DNA of 64,000 nucleotides, taken from the NCBI GenBank assembly GCA_020052415.1, contig JAGVPB010000042.1, positions 186,001-250,000 on the forward strand, written 5' to 3'. Shown here in pieces: positions 37,501 through 45,194 of the stretch. The notes under the pieces were generated by a model that was given only the letters and a program-made list of their open reading frames with translations, was not told the DNA's origin and made no database searches. Position numbers and translations under genes: made by a program. How positions within the stretch are numbered: position 1 is the stretch's first letter; every line of letters starts with the position of its first letter. The stretch comes from Bacteroidales bacterium. GTDB taxonomy: Bacteria; Bacteroidota; Bacteroidia; Bacteroidales; JAADJA01.

Positions 37501-37609
37501 CGATAAAATCATTAAGATTGATATTCCGAACCTCAATGCACAATTGGCAATTGAAAAAATCCCTCCATTTAAATTAACAACCAAAGAGGAGTTTCTGAAA
37601 GAAGATTAG
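34505..37609 (+). CDS. Large BNR/VPS10 (sortilin)-type beta-propeller protein
   Basis: The start chosen opens M-K-K-L-F-N-D and gives a signal peptide ending Y-S-Q; the frame runs back to 34445. The 1034-residue product has at least nine Asp-box repeats of the form Y-K-T-T-D-G-G-x-x-W, as in sialidase/BNR and sortilin 10-bladed propellers. A FlgD-like Ig region follows (about 790-890, P-P-G-V-Y-T-V-K-I-V). A helical tail (about 900-1034) resembles the partial protein at the window's left edge. Databases often call this family glycosyl hydrolase, but no catalytic residues are visible. There is no T9SS sorting domain. It probably works in the periplasm or outer membrane. Confidence 0.9.
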   Translation: MKKLFNDTTRNICSAFLVFTYFISYSQTSENIKVSDNTFGAIEARQIGPATMSGRIAALDAVQNDPRIIYVGSASGGVWKTTNGGVNFKPVFDKYNQCIGAVTIDQDHPDTVWVGTGETWVRNSTSVGDGIYKTTDGGENWKNMGLENTERIARIVIHPKDPNTIYVAALGHLWNSNSERGVYKTTDGGKTWMKILFVDENTGCADLAIDPSETDILYAGMWEFRRYPYYFNSGGQGSGLYISRDGGTNWTKVTEGIPAGKLGRIAVTVSPANPKIVFALIESEKSALYRSGDQGKSWVNINDTPDMGSRPFYFSNIVADPIDSNRIYKPGYYLSYSKNGGKNFNATYVAGGNIHTDLHPLWISKNDNNILYQGTDGGLYISNDKGSSWRFIRNLPVSQFYHATVDNKNPYNIYGGLQDNGSWKAPSKSPGGIQNRDWNNVGGGDGFYVFPDKYDENIIYWQYQGGNIMRETVDTRETKEIKPFAEEGEKELRFNWNTPVVFSPTRDVMYVGSQYLYRSEDKGDSWQRISPDLTTNDPEKLKQEKTGGVTIDNSTAENHCTIYTLCESALDPNVIWVGTDDGNLQLTRNGGNNWTNVAFNISGLPPHTWVSSVCPSKIDAAACFVTFDGHGTGDMKPYVFSTSDYGSTWNLITDDHIKGFCHKIIEDPVNPQLLFLGTESGLFISIDGGKVWSQFKGNMPAVPVRDIVIQERENDLVLATHGRGIMIIDDITPLRLLTEEILQNDVAFLDSRPYQIGHLDYEMDFYGDDEFTGSNPPGSLLINYYMNKRHVFGEMHLEIYNDKGEKIKELPAGKRKGINRVPWPIRMKGPKVPPSPLLVPQALYGPTYPPGVYTVKIVKNGESWEGRVSIEYDPTIPHTIADRDKRLEILMKTYNLLEDLAYTDKVLSEITAQAREKSAVANNKTLGSKLNDLADKMDVLHKELVATTVTSAITGEEKLREKIADIYSAVNGYQGKPTQNQIDRLEILSGQVSEKQAGLDKIIKIDIPNLNAQLAIEKIPPFKLTTKEEFLKED

Positions 37610-37611
37610 TA

Positions 37612-37769
37612 AGAGGCTGTCTCAAAAGTCATTTTCGGGTTCCAAAGTCATACTGAGACTTTGGCGTGAGCTCAGTCGAACGCCTGTCGAAGTATGATTG
37701 ATTTTCAGCATAATACACATTTCGACAAGCTCAATGTGACCCAAGTTCTTGACTTTTGAGACAGCCTCT
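37612..37769. mobile_element. 158 bp MITE-like element with 20 bp perfect terminal inverted repeats
   Basis: The ends read AGAGGCTGTCTCAAAAGTCA at 37612-37631, with the exact reverse complement at 37750-37769. No ORF lies inside. The interior has nested hairpins (CCAAAGTC/GACTTTGG) and the CGACAAGCTCA word common in Bacteroidota repeats. It begins 3 bp after the stop of the BNR-type gene. Only a TA could be a target duplication. It fits a non-autonomous element moved by a transposase encoded elsewhere; its folded RNA may double as a terminator. Confidence 0.8.
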
Positions 37770-37798
37770 ATTATATTACAGGCGGATAAAGTTTTTTC

Positions 37799-37806
37799 TA
37801 CTTTTG
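37799..37806 (+). promoter_or_regulatory. -7 promoter box upstream of the membrane glycosyltransferase gene
   Basis: TACTTTTG matches TAnnTTTG and lies 17 bp before the ATG at 37823, a normal leader length. No clear -33 TTTG was seen. It lies 30 bp right of the MITE-like element, so the element does not carry it. Confidence 0.45.
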
Positions 37807-37822
37807 TTTTTCATTCCGTTTT

Positions 37823-39562
37823 ATGAAAAATATTTATTCATTCCTTGCCTGCTGCATCATCATAATAGTTTTTCTTTACCATCGGGTGAGCTATTCGGAA
37901 CTCGGGTCAGGAAATCCTGTTAAAGTAACCACATGGGATGCCCTTGGCTATTACATGTATCTGCCGTCCCTTTTCATCTATCACGATTTTAAGGAATTGA
38001 AATGGTTCCCGGCGATTGATAAGGAATATTCGGTTTCCGGAGGTTGGTTTTACCAGGCAAATCCATATAAAGAAGGCCCTTTTGTTTTTAAATATCTCGG
38101 CGGACTGGCCATCCTTCAAACTCCTTTCTTTTTGTCCGGTCATCTCGCAGCTAACCTTTTAGGGTACAAAACTGATGGATTTTCACCACCATACCAGTGG
38201 GCTATTGCGGCAGGAGCGCTGGTGTATTTTATCCTGTCACTCTTCCTTTTGCGAAAAATCCTTCTGTATTATTTCTCCGATAAAACCATAGCGATTTCAT
38301 TGCTTTTGCTTTACCTTGCTACAAATACCATCCAATATGTTTCAATCGAAAGCGCCCAGAGCCACGGTTATATTCTGCCGCTGTACGTACTGGTTTTATA
38401 TACAACCATCCAATGGCACCGGAAACCCGGGCTGCTATGGGCAATGCTTACCGGATATATTATCGGACTGGCTTCCATCAGCCGGCCGACAGAAGCAGTG
38501 ATGCTATTTATTCCATTACTCTGGGACACACATACCAGGGAATCAGCAAAATTAAAATGGAGTCTTTTTAATAAGCACCGGTTGCATATAATCCTGGCTG
38601 TAGCGGCTTGTTTCGCAGGTGTTCTGCCTCAGCTTATCTATTGGAAATATATCACCGGTTCCTTTATTTATGATGTCGGAAGCAAATGGGATTTTCTTAC
38701 CCCGCATCTCCGGGTTTTGGTAGGTTGGGAAAAAGGCTGGTTCATTTATACTCCTGTAACGGTACTTTTCATAATCGGACTATTTTATATAAAAAAATTC
38801 CAGTTCAAAAATTCTGTAATTACATTTTGCCTGCTCAACATATATATCATCATTTCCTGGCATATCTGGCGTTACGGCGGAAGCTATTCAACCCGTGCTC
38901 TCGTGCAGAGTTATCCTGTTTTTGCCCTGCCTCTAACTGCCCTTATCGAACGCATTAACCCGAGCAAATGGCGCTTCGGATTATATGTTCTCGGAATTTT
39001 TCTTATTTATGTCAACCTTTTTCAAATCAGGCAGCATAATGATGGGGTGCTGCATTACGACGATATGAACCGAAGATACTACGGCAGGATTTATCTGAAC
39101 CGTCATCCTTCACCGCTGGATATGAGCCTGCTTGACACAGAGGAGTTTTTAGGAAATGAAAAAGGTTATACACAGCAGGTACTTTTCAACGACAGTCCTT
39201 CGCTGACGTTGCAGTTTACGGGCGAATCGGCAGGAGTGATCCTCGATTCCCTGATCATACATGACACTGCAACAGTTCAGAGGAATATTACAATGCTAAA
39301 GATTGAGGCCGAAATACAGGTGATAAAAGGGTATTCGTCGTGTTATCTCAATTCAGAACTCCGGAGCAGCGATAAAATGAAAAGTAACCGTATCCGGTTG
39401 TTCAGTCCCATCAGTCAAAACGGGAAAAACAATGCTTATGCGTATTATGTGAAAGTTCCGGAAGAGTTTTTGCCTTCAAATCTGAAACTCTGCATTACTT
39501 CCCACGATGACTTTGAAGGTATAATCAAGAAGATAAAAATAACCAGGCTTCAAAAATTGTGA
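37823..39562 (+). CDS. Multi-pass membrane protein, putative GT-C glycosyltransferase
   Basis: This 579-residue protein has roughly 10-12 hydrophobic helices between residues 5 and 410. The first extracytoplasmic loop contains T-T-W-D-A-L-G-Y-Y-M-Y-L-P, with an acidic residue where GT-C enzymes (PMT/ArnT class) place a catalytic Asp. Further loops carry S-I-S-R-P-T-E and H-I-W-R-Y-G-G-S-Y-S-T-R, a pattern shared with Bacteroidota dolichyl/undecaprenyl-phosphate-sugar transferases. The final ~160 residues form a soluble beta-rich domain outside the membrane. It would transfer a sugar from a lipid carrier to a surface acceptor; donor and acceptor are unknown. It is followed after 60 bp by another BNR-type surface protein gene, probably in the same transcript. 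Confidence 0.75.
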   Translation: MKNIYSFLACCIIIIVFLYHRVSYSELGSGNPVKVTTWDALGYYMYLPSLFIYHDFKELKWFPAIDKEYSVSGGWFYQANPYKEGPFVFKYLGGLAILQTPFFLSGHLAANLLGYKTDGFSPPYQWAIAAGALVYFILSLFLLRKILLYYFSDKTIAISLLLLYLATNTIQYVSIESAQSHGYILPLYVLVLYTTIQWHRKPGLLWAMLTGYIIGLASISRPTEAVMLFIPLLWDTHTRESAKLKWSLFNKHRLHIILAVAACFAGVLPQLIYWKYITGSFIYDVGSKWDFLTPHLRVLVGWEKGWFIYTPVTVLFIIGLFYIKKFQFKNSVITFCLLNIYIIISWHIWRYGGSYSTRALVQSYPVFALPLTALIERINPSKWRFGLYVLGIFLIYVNLFQIRQHNDGVLHYDDMNRRYYGRIYLNRHPSPLDMSLLDTEEFLGNEKGYTQQVLFNDSPSLTLQFTGESAGVILDSLIIHDTATVQRNITMLKIEAEIQVIKGYSSCYLNSELRSSDKMKSNRIRLFSPISQNGKNNAYAYYVKVPEEFLPSNLKLCITSHDDFEGIIKKIKITRLQKL

Positions 39563-39622
39563 TACAACGATTGAACCTGGACATTTGTCTGGTTTGCAGT
39601 GAATCCTATTATAAAATATTAT

Positions 39623-42343
39623 ATGAAAAAATTAATTCTGCTCTCCGTTATTGCTTCAGCAATCCTGGTTTACATAGCTTCTATCCTGACTTATAACCAT
39701 AATAAAACAGATACACGCAAGGCATACGACCAGTACCTGAACGAAACTTATTCCGAAGCATGGAAAAGCTTTTCCGGCGACGGAAAAAAGGAAGCTGATA
39801 ATCCCGATATGGCCGCCCTCCAAAATTATTACATGACGATTGACCCCGAACTAAAGCGTGTTCCCTCCGAAAGACTTTTCACATCTTACCTTTATAAAAG
39901 GCAATTGGAAGAAGAGAATTATTTTAAATCCACTAAAGTGTCTATCAACTGGACAGAAACGGGTTCGGATATGGGTGGACGAACCCGTGCCATCTTATGG
40001 GATCCGAATGATCCGACAGGGAAAAAGGTGTGGGCAGGAGCTGTTACCGGTGGATTATGGTACAACAACGACATTACCAGCAATAATTCTTCCTGGCAGG
40101 TGGTCAATGATTACTGGCCTTCGCTGTCGGTGAGTTCAATGGCATTTGATCCAAACCAGCCTCAGACTTTTTATGTAGGAACCGGCGAATATCAAACTGC
40201 GCGTATCGTTTACCGCGAATCATCCGGTGTGGGCATCGGCATCTGGAAATCGGAAGATGCAGGGCAAACCTGGAATATGCTTCCTTCAACTGAAAGTTTC
40301 AAATACATTTCCGAACTTAAAGTCAGGAATGAAGCCGGGATCAGCGCCATCTATGCCGGTGTGGTTTCAGGTTATTATCATGGAATTAACCATCAAAGCG
40401 GGCCTTCCGACGGTTTGTACCGTTCCACCGATGGAGGTGAAAGCTGGGAACAGGTTCTTCCCGTCATTGCTGGTGATACGATACCTTACTCACCTGCTGA
40501 CCTGGAACTGGGCCCCGGAGGCAGGATATTCGTCGGAACCCTTAAAAACCTGTACGGAAACGGAGGCTCCACTATCCTTTATTCAGACAATGGTGCTGCC
40601 GGAAGTTGGACGGTTTTTGATGATTATGAAACCATCATTCAAAACGACCCTGACTATTACGTACCCGACAGGGTTATACTCTCTTGTTCGCAATCCGATC
40701 CTGACAGAGTTTATGCACTGATTGCTGCCGGATGGTACGACAATGCGGGAGGAAACAGGTCCATCTGCAGGTATATTCTGCGTTCGGACAACAACGGACT
40801 GGAATGGAATGAAACAAATACGCCTGATGGCAGTAACGATTGGGCCACCATCGCCTGGCATGCACTCATCGTTTCTGTGAGTCCGTTAAATCCCGACGAG
40901 CTTTATGTCGGAGGACTGGATGTCTGGAAATCCGCGAACGGAGGCAATAGCTGGAGTCATCTTTCCGACTGGGCTTTGATGTACTATGGCGGAGGTCCCG
41001 ATTATGTTCATGCCGACCAGCATGTTCAGCTTTATAATGAAGGCTCATCATCTGAAATGCTGTTTGGAAGCGATGGAGGTGTTTTCCGCACGACCAATGC
41101 TTCATCGTCCGACCCTGTGTTCGAAGAAAAAAATAAAAACTACAGCACTCTCCAGTTTTATACCTGCGATATTTACCCCGTTGCCGGTGAGAATAATTTT
41201 GTCGGCGGATTACAGGATAACGGAACTTTGCTTTATACGGGTGATCCGCTGACCATCAACGATATGATTGACGGAGGCGACGGGGCTTATTGTTTCTTCG
41301 ATGAAAATGAACCCAACATCATGATCACTTCCTATTACTATAACCAATATACCATTTTCCTGAACTGGAATTACTACAACAGCATGGGCGACTATGGAAC
41401 CGGTGTTTTTATCAATCCTGCCGACTACGACAGCGAGAATAATATACTCTATGCCAACGGTGTGAACTTCAACGGGAATTATGCCAATAAAATTCTCAGA
41501 ATTACCGGTATTCCTGATAATCCCCAGGATCAGATGGTCACAATTAACACGGGGATCAGCACTTACTTTTCGCATATTAAGGTTTCACCGTATTCACCCG
41601 AAGGGACTTCGACACTCTTTATTGGGTCGCAAAACGGTAAGCTGTTTAAAGTGACCAATGCCCAGTCAAGTCCTCAGGTCACAGAAATAGGTTCGAACGA
41701 CTTACCCCTCGCCTATCTTTCGGGAATCGCAATCGGAGGTTCGGAAGATACACTTCTGATAACCTTTTCAAATTATGGTGTTCCATCGGTGTGGCAGACT
41801 TATAATGGCGGACAGGACTGGAATTTTATTTCCGGAAATTTACCGGATATGCCGGTCCGCTGGGCAATTTATCATCCACAGAATTCGAGGCAGGTGATGC
41901 TTGCCACTGAAATCGGAATCTGGACAACAACAAATGCTGATGCCGGTGAAGTATTGTGGGAACCTGACATCAATATGCCTGATGTGAGAACCGACATGAT
42001 TCAGATGCGAAGTTCGGATAACACTGTGATTGTAGCGACGCATGGCCGCGGACTGATGTACGGCACCTGGGAATATGATCCGGGAACCTCGACCGGTGAA
42101 ACTGCAGCCGCAGAGACTGAACTATTTCCAAATCCTTCAAACGGTATTTTTTATGTTACAACCGGGCATCCTTCTGAAATCAGGATAACGGATATGAGCG
42201 GGAAAGTGGTTTATTCGGGTGACAAGGCCAATTACAATTCAAAGACTGTAAAAATTGACCTTTCAGGACAAGCAAAGGGATTGTATTTCGTACAATATAA
42301 ATCAGGACAAAAAGACACAACGGCCAAACTGGTGGTATTTTAA
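39623..42343 (+). CDS. BNR/VPS10-type propeller protein with T9SS type A sorting domain
   Basis: I use the ATG opening M-K-K-L-I-L-L-S; the frame extends to 39599. The 906-residue protein has an N-terminal membrane or signal helix, then ~100 residues of helical linker. Propeller blades follow with Asp-box motifs such as Y-R-S-T-D-G-G-E-S-W and K-S-E-D-A-G-Q-T-W, and G-G-L-Q-D-N-G-T, a conserved sortilin-type element also present in the 34505 and 57625 proteins. Residues about 828-906 (F-P-N-P-S-N-G, then G-L-Y-F-V-Q-Y) are the T9SS type A domain. It is a surface-exposed paralogue of the other two with a different C-terminus. It is probably co-transcribed with the membrane glycosyltransferase gene. 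Confidence 0.9.
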   Translation: MKKLILLSVIASAILVYIASILTYNHNKTDTRKAYDQYLNETYSEAWKSFSGDGKKEADNPDMAALQNYYMTIDPELKRVPSERLFTSYLYKRQLEEENYFKSTKVSINWTETGSDMGGRTRAILWDPNDPTGKKVWAGAVTGGLWYNNDITSNNSSWQVVNDYWPSLSVSSMAFDPNQPQTFYVGTGEYQTARIVYRESSGVGIGIWKSEDAGQTWNMLPSTESFKYISELKVRNEAGISAIYAGVVSGYYHGINHQSGPSDGLYRSTDGGESWEQVLPVIAGDTIPYSPADLELGPGGRIFVGTLKNLYGNGGSTILYSDNGAAGSWTVFDDYETIIQNDPDYYVPDRVILSCSQSDPDRVYALIAAGWYDNAGGNRSICRYILRSDNNGLEWNETNTPDGSNDWATIAWHALIVSVSPLNPDELYVGGLDVWKSANGGNSWSHLSDWALMYYGGGPDYVHADQHVQLYNEGSSSEMLFGSDGGVFRTTNASSSDPVFEEKNKNYSTLQFYTCDIYPVAGENNFVGGLQDNGTLLYTGDPLTINDMIDGGDGAYCFFDENEPNIMITSYYYNQYTIFLNWNYYNSMGDYGTGVFINPADYDSENNILYANGVNFNGNYANKILRITGIPDNPQDQMVTINTGISTYFSHIKVSPYSPEGTSTLFIGSQNGKLFKVTNAQSSPQVTEIGSNDLPLAYLSGIAIGGSEDTLLITFSNYGVPSVWQTYNGGQDWNFISGNLPDMPVRWAIYHPQNSRQVMLATEIGIWTTTNADAGEVLWEPDINMPDVRTDMIQMRSSDNTVIVATHGRGLMYGTWEYDPGTSTGETAAAETELFPNPSNGIFYVTTGHPSEIRITDMSGKVVYSGDKANYNSKTVKIDLSGQAKGLYFVQYKSGQKDTTAKLVVF

Positions 42344-42364
42344 AGTGTGTGTCTGAAAGGCCGG

Positions 42365-42565
42365 TTACGGTTCAAAGTTCGGAGTTTGAAGTTTGAAGTT
42401 CGAAGTTCCGGGTTCCGGGTTCAGAGTTTCGAGTTCTGAGTTTTGAGTTTTTTGCCTACTGCCGGTTGCTCTCACGTCTAAACGTCTCATGTCTCAGTCT
42501 CATGCCTCTATTCTCAAGTCTCCAGGCTCCAGTCTTCATTCTCAAGACTCACATCTTCATTTTAA
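42365..42565. repeat. Two blocks of short-word repeats in a 413 bp spacer
   Basis: Block one (about 42370-42450) repeats GTTTGAAGTT/GTTCCGGGTTC/GAGTTTTGAG words; block two (about 42470-42555) repeats GTCTCA/CTCAAG words. The rest of spacer 42344-42756 is AT-rich, with no exact promoter box, hairpin or RNA gene seen. Confidence 0.55.
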
Positions 42566-42756
42566 AGTTTACTGAATTATTAACTGTTTTTTCAGAGTTG
42601 TTAAACTATTTCTTTGGTTTTGAGTTATATTCCGGTAACTTGCCTGAACCGAAGAATTTATCGGCTGTGCTATGGTGAGTGTGTGAGCCTTTTGGCATAT
42701 AACAGCTTTATTAATCCTGGCAATAGGGCACGTAAAATATATTAAAACAAGGTGAT

Positions 42757-43326
42757 ATGAGAAAATTGATTTCGTTTATGCATACGTCTCTTGACGGATT
42801 TACAACTGATAGAAATGGAAAGATGGACTGGATAAAGGTAGATGAAGAAATATTTGACTATGCAGGCAGGATGACCGACCAGTCGGATACGGCCTTATAC
42901 GGCAGGGTTACCTACCAAATGATGGATGCCTATTGGCCAACAGCAGCCGACAAGCCGGATGCTTCCAGGCACGATAAGGAACATTCTGTATGGTATAATA
43001 AAGTTCAAAAGGTCGTTTTATCAAAAACAATGACATCGCCGGGCAAACCGGATGTGAGGATCATTAATGACCATCCCGCTGAAGAAATTCAAAAAATAAA
43101 AAAGCTGCAGGGAAAAAATATCGTTATGTTTGGAAGTCCATCAGCAGGGCACAGTTTGATGCAGTATCATTTAATTGACGAGTTCTGGCTTTTTGTAAAT
43201 CCTGTATTATTGGGTAAGGGAATTCCTATGTTTAAGAACATTGCAAACAAGAAACTGCTTAGTCTGGTTGATACTAAAATTTTTAACTGTGGTGTTCTGG
43301 GTTTGCATTATATTGTGGAAAGTTAA
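42757..43326 (+). CDS. Dihydrofolate reductase family (RibD C-terminal-like) protein
   Basis: This 189-residue protein starts M-R-K-L-I-S-F-M-H-T-S-L-D-G-F, the opening strand of the RibD-C/DHFR-like reductase fold. A-L-Y-G-R-V-T-Y and the NADPH-binding I-V-M-F-G-S-P-S follow, then V-N-P-V-L-L-G-K-G-I-P-M-F near the end. These stand-alone members are common in Bacteroidota and are not the essential folate enzyme; their substrates are largely unknown. It has its own AT-rich upstream region. The GNAT pseudogene begins 14 bp after its stop. Confidence 0.9.
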   Translation: MRKLISFMHTSLDGFTTDRNGKMDWIKVDEEIFDYAGRMTDQSDTALYGRVTYQMMDAYWPTAADKPDASRHDKEHSVWYNKVQKVVLSKTMTSPGKPDVRIINDHPAEEIQKIKKLQGKNIVMFGSPSAGHSLMQYHLIDEFWLFVNPVLLGKGIPMFKNIANKKLLSLVDTKIFNCGVLGLHYIVES

Positions 43327-43339
43327 GTAAAAGTATGAA

Positions 43340-43629
43340 ATGATTAAGATTATACGGAACAGTGGTGACCATAAAGACTTCCGGATGTTAGTCAGATTGC
43401 TGGATGCTGAATTAAATTTACAATACGGGAACGACCAGTTTCAATATGATAAATACAATAAAACCGGGGCTTCTGATACAGTTGTAATATCCTCGAAACA
43501 GGAATAAAACAACCGGAAGCAATTCTGTTTTATACAAAACAAGGTTATATTCAAATTGATAACTACGGTCCATATTCCACCAAACCCCTTAGTATGTGCA
43601 TGGCTAAAGCATTTGAATTTATCGGTTGA
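43340..43629 (+). pseudogene. GNAT N-acetyltransferase, broken by internal deletion and frameshift
   Basis: An ATG at 43340 opens a GNAT-like N-terminus (M-I-K-I-I-R-N-S-G-D-H-K-D-F, then L-V-R-L-L-D-A-E-L) that stops at 43507 after 55 codons. In a different frame, 43492-43629 encodes the matching C-terminus: L-E-T-G-I-K-Q-P-E-A, then F-Y-T-K-Q-G-Y and N-Y-G-P-Y. The acetyl-CoA-binding core with the usual R-G-x-G-x-A motif, which should lie between the two parts, is missing (roughly 70-80 residues by comparison with the family). The gene is dead. Its closeness to the DHFR-family gene suggests the two were once a small operon. Confidence 0.82.
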
Positions 43630-43754
43630 TTTGAAATATTTCAACGGTGATTTGAAAAAAATTAAGCGAAATGTTGGCGGCCATCCGGTATCGCAGAATT
43701 TATATCATGCTGCAAGAAAAGACTATTAACAGCGTTTATATCAAAATTCATCCG

Positions 43755-45185
43755 ATGAGAAAGACAATAATCCTGATATTCACTTTTCTGATACATTCTT
43801 TTGGTCAATTATGTAGTGGGCAGAATGATCTGACTGATCGTTTGGAGGAATACATGAAAGCACAAGAGGAAATTAATCATTTCAGCGGCGCCGTCCTTAT
43901 TGCCAGGAACGACAGCATTTTGTTAAAGAACGGCTACGGACTTGCGAACCGGGAATGGAACATACCAAACACAGTCAACACCAAATTTCAGATTGCTTCA
44001 AATACAAAACAATTTACTGCGGCATGCATTCTTCAGTTGGAGGAGCAGGGAAAATTAAGCCTGAACGATACACTTGGTAAATACATTCCGGGTTTTGAAT
44101 ATGGCGACACAGTAACCCTTCACATGCTTCTTACCCATTCTTCCGGTGTACAGGATTATTTTCACCTGAAAGAATTTGATTATAAATCCACAGTAATTTC
44201 AAAGGATTCAATGATTGCTCTGATGAAGACAAAACTCTTTGATTTCCTGCCCGGTTGGGATTTGAATTACAGTAATACAAATTATTTCCTCCTGGGATTG
44301 ATTATCGAGAAAGCTTCAGGTGAAAGCTTTGAAAGCTTCCTGTCGCAGCATATTTTAAAACCGGTCGGAATGATGAATACCGGAATTGTAAGATATGATA
44401 CGGTACTGCTTAACAGAGCAGGCGGATACAAGTTCACACCCCATGGAATTGAAAATGCTTTTAATGAAGCCTATCGCTCCGACTTAATGTTTGGATGCGG
44501 TTCCATGTATTCGACGGTAGAAGATATGTACAAATGGGACAGGGCGCTCTATGGCAATTCAATATTAGGCGAGGCATCCAAAGCGAAGATGTATTTTCCT
44601 TATGGTTTTTCCATTGCTCAGGCAAAAAATAATGCCGACCCGGCGAATACTATGGGAGGAGTAATGGATCCATTCTGGTATCATTTAGGTTATGGCCTTT
44701 TTGCAGATACCTTTGCGACCCACAGGCGAATATTTACACGGGGGGGAACTTCAGGCTTTCATTCCACAATATACAGATTTATTAATGATAACTGTTTTGT
44801 CGCGGTTTTACAAAACAATGAAGAGAATCCTGACAGGATTGCTGAAGCCCTTTCTGCAATTATGTTCGGCGCTGATTTTATATTACCTTACAAACACGAA
44901 TCATATAAACTTAATCCTGAAATATTAAAAAGATATACCGGTGTGTGGACCGGGAACATTTACGATGACAAATGGACCATTGAAATCTTTATAAGAGACG
45001 GCAAACTCTACCGCAGAACAGAGGGCTATCCGGACCTTGAATTGATCCCCGAGTCGGAAACAAAATTCTTTTATTCCGACGGACAGGACAAGGTTTTCGA
45101 GTTTGTCCCAAGTGAAAATGGCGAAATAACACAGGCCTGGTTTATTATTAACGGGATTAAATTCCGCAGGGATAAAATCAGGTAA
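43755..45185 (+). CDS. Secreted serine hydrolase, beta-lactamase/penicillin-binding-protein (class C, S12) family
   Basis: The chosen ATG opens M-R-K-T-I-I-L-I-F and gives a signal peptide ending C-S-G-Q; the open frame starts at 43671. The 476-residue product has the S-N-T-K catalytic serine-lysine motif (SxxK) in Q-I-A-S-N-T-K-Q-F-T, the Y-S-N motif in L-N-Y-S-N-T-N-Y, and R-G-G-T-S-G in place of the usual K/H-T-G. A C-terminal ~100-residue lipocalin-like domain follows (Y-T-G-V-W-T-G-N-I). These proteins act as D-aminopeptidases, carboxypeptidases or esterases in the periplasm; the exact substrate is unknown. It is convergent with the glucosidase gene, whose stop is 9 bp away. Confidence 0.88.
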   Translation: MRKTIILIFTFLIHSFGQLCSGQNDLTDRLEEYMKAQEEINHFSGAVLIARNDSILLKNGYGLANREWNIPNTVNTKFQIASNTKQFTAACILQLEEQGKLSLNDTLGKYIPGFEYGDTVTLHMLLTHSSGVQDYFHLKEFDYKSTVISKDSMIALMKTKLFDFLPGWDLNYSNTNYFLLGLIIEKASGESFESFLSQHILKPVGMMNTGIVRYDTVLLNRAGGYKFTPHGIENAFNEAYRSDLMFGCGSMYSTVEDMYKWDRALYGNSILGEASKAKMYFPYGFSIAQAKNNADPANTMGGVMDPFWYHLGYGLFADTFATHRRIFTRGGTSGFHSTIYRFINDNCFVAVLQNNEENPDRIAEALSAIMFGADFILPYKHESYKLNPEILKRYTGVWTGNIYDDKWTIEIFIRDGKLYRRTEGYPDLELIPESETKFFYSDGQDKVFEFVPSENGEITQAWFIINGIKFRRDKIR

Positions 45186-45194
45186 TGATAAGGG

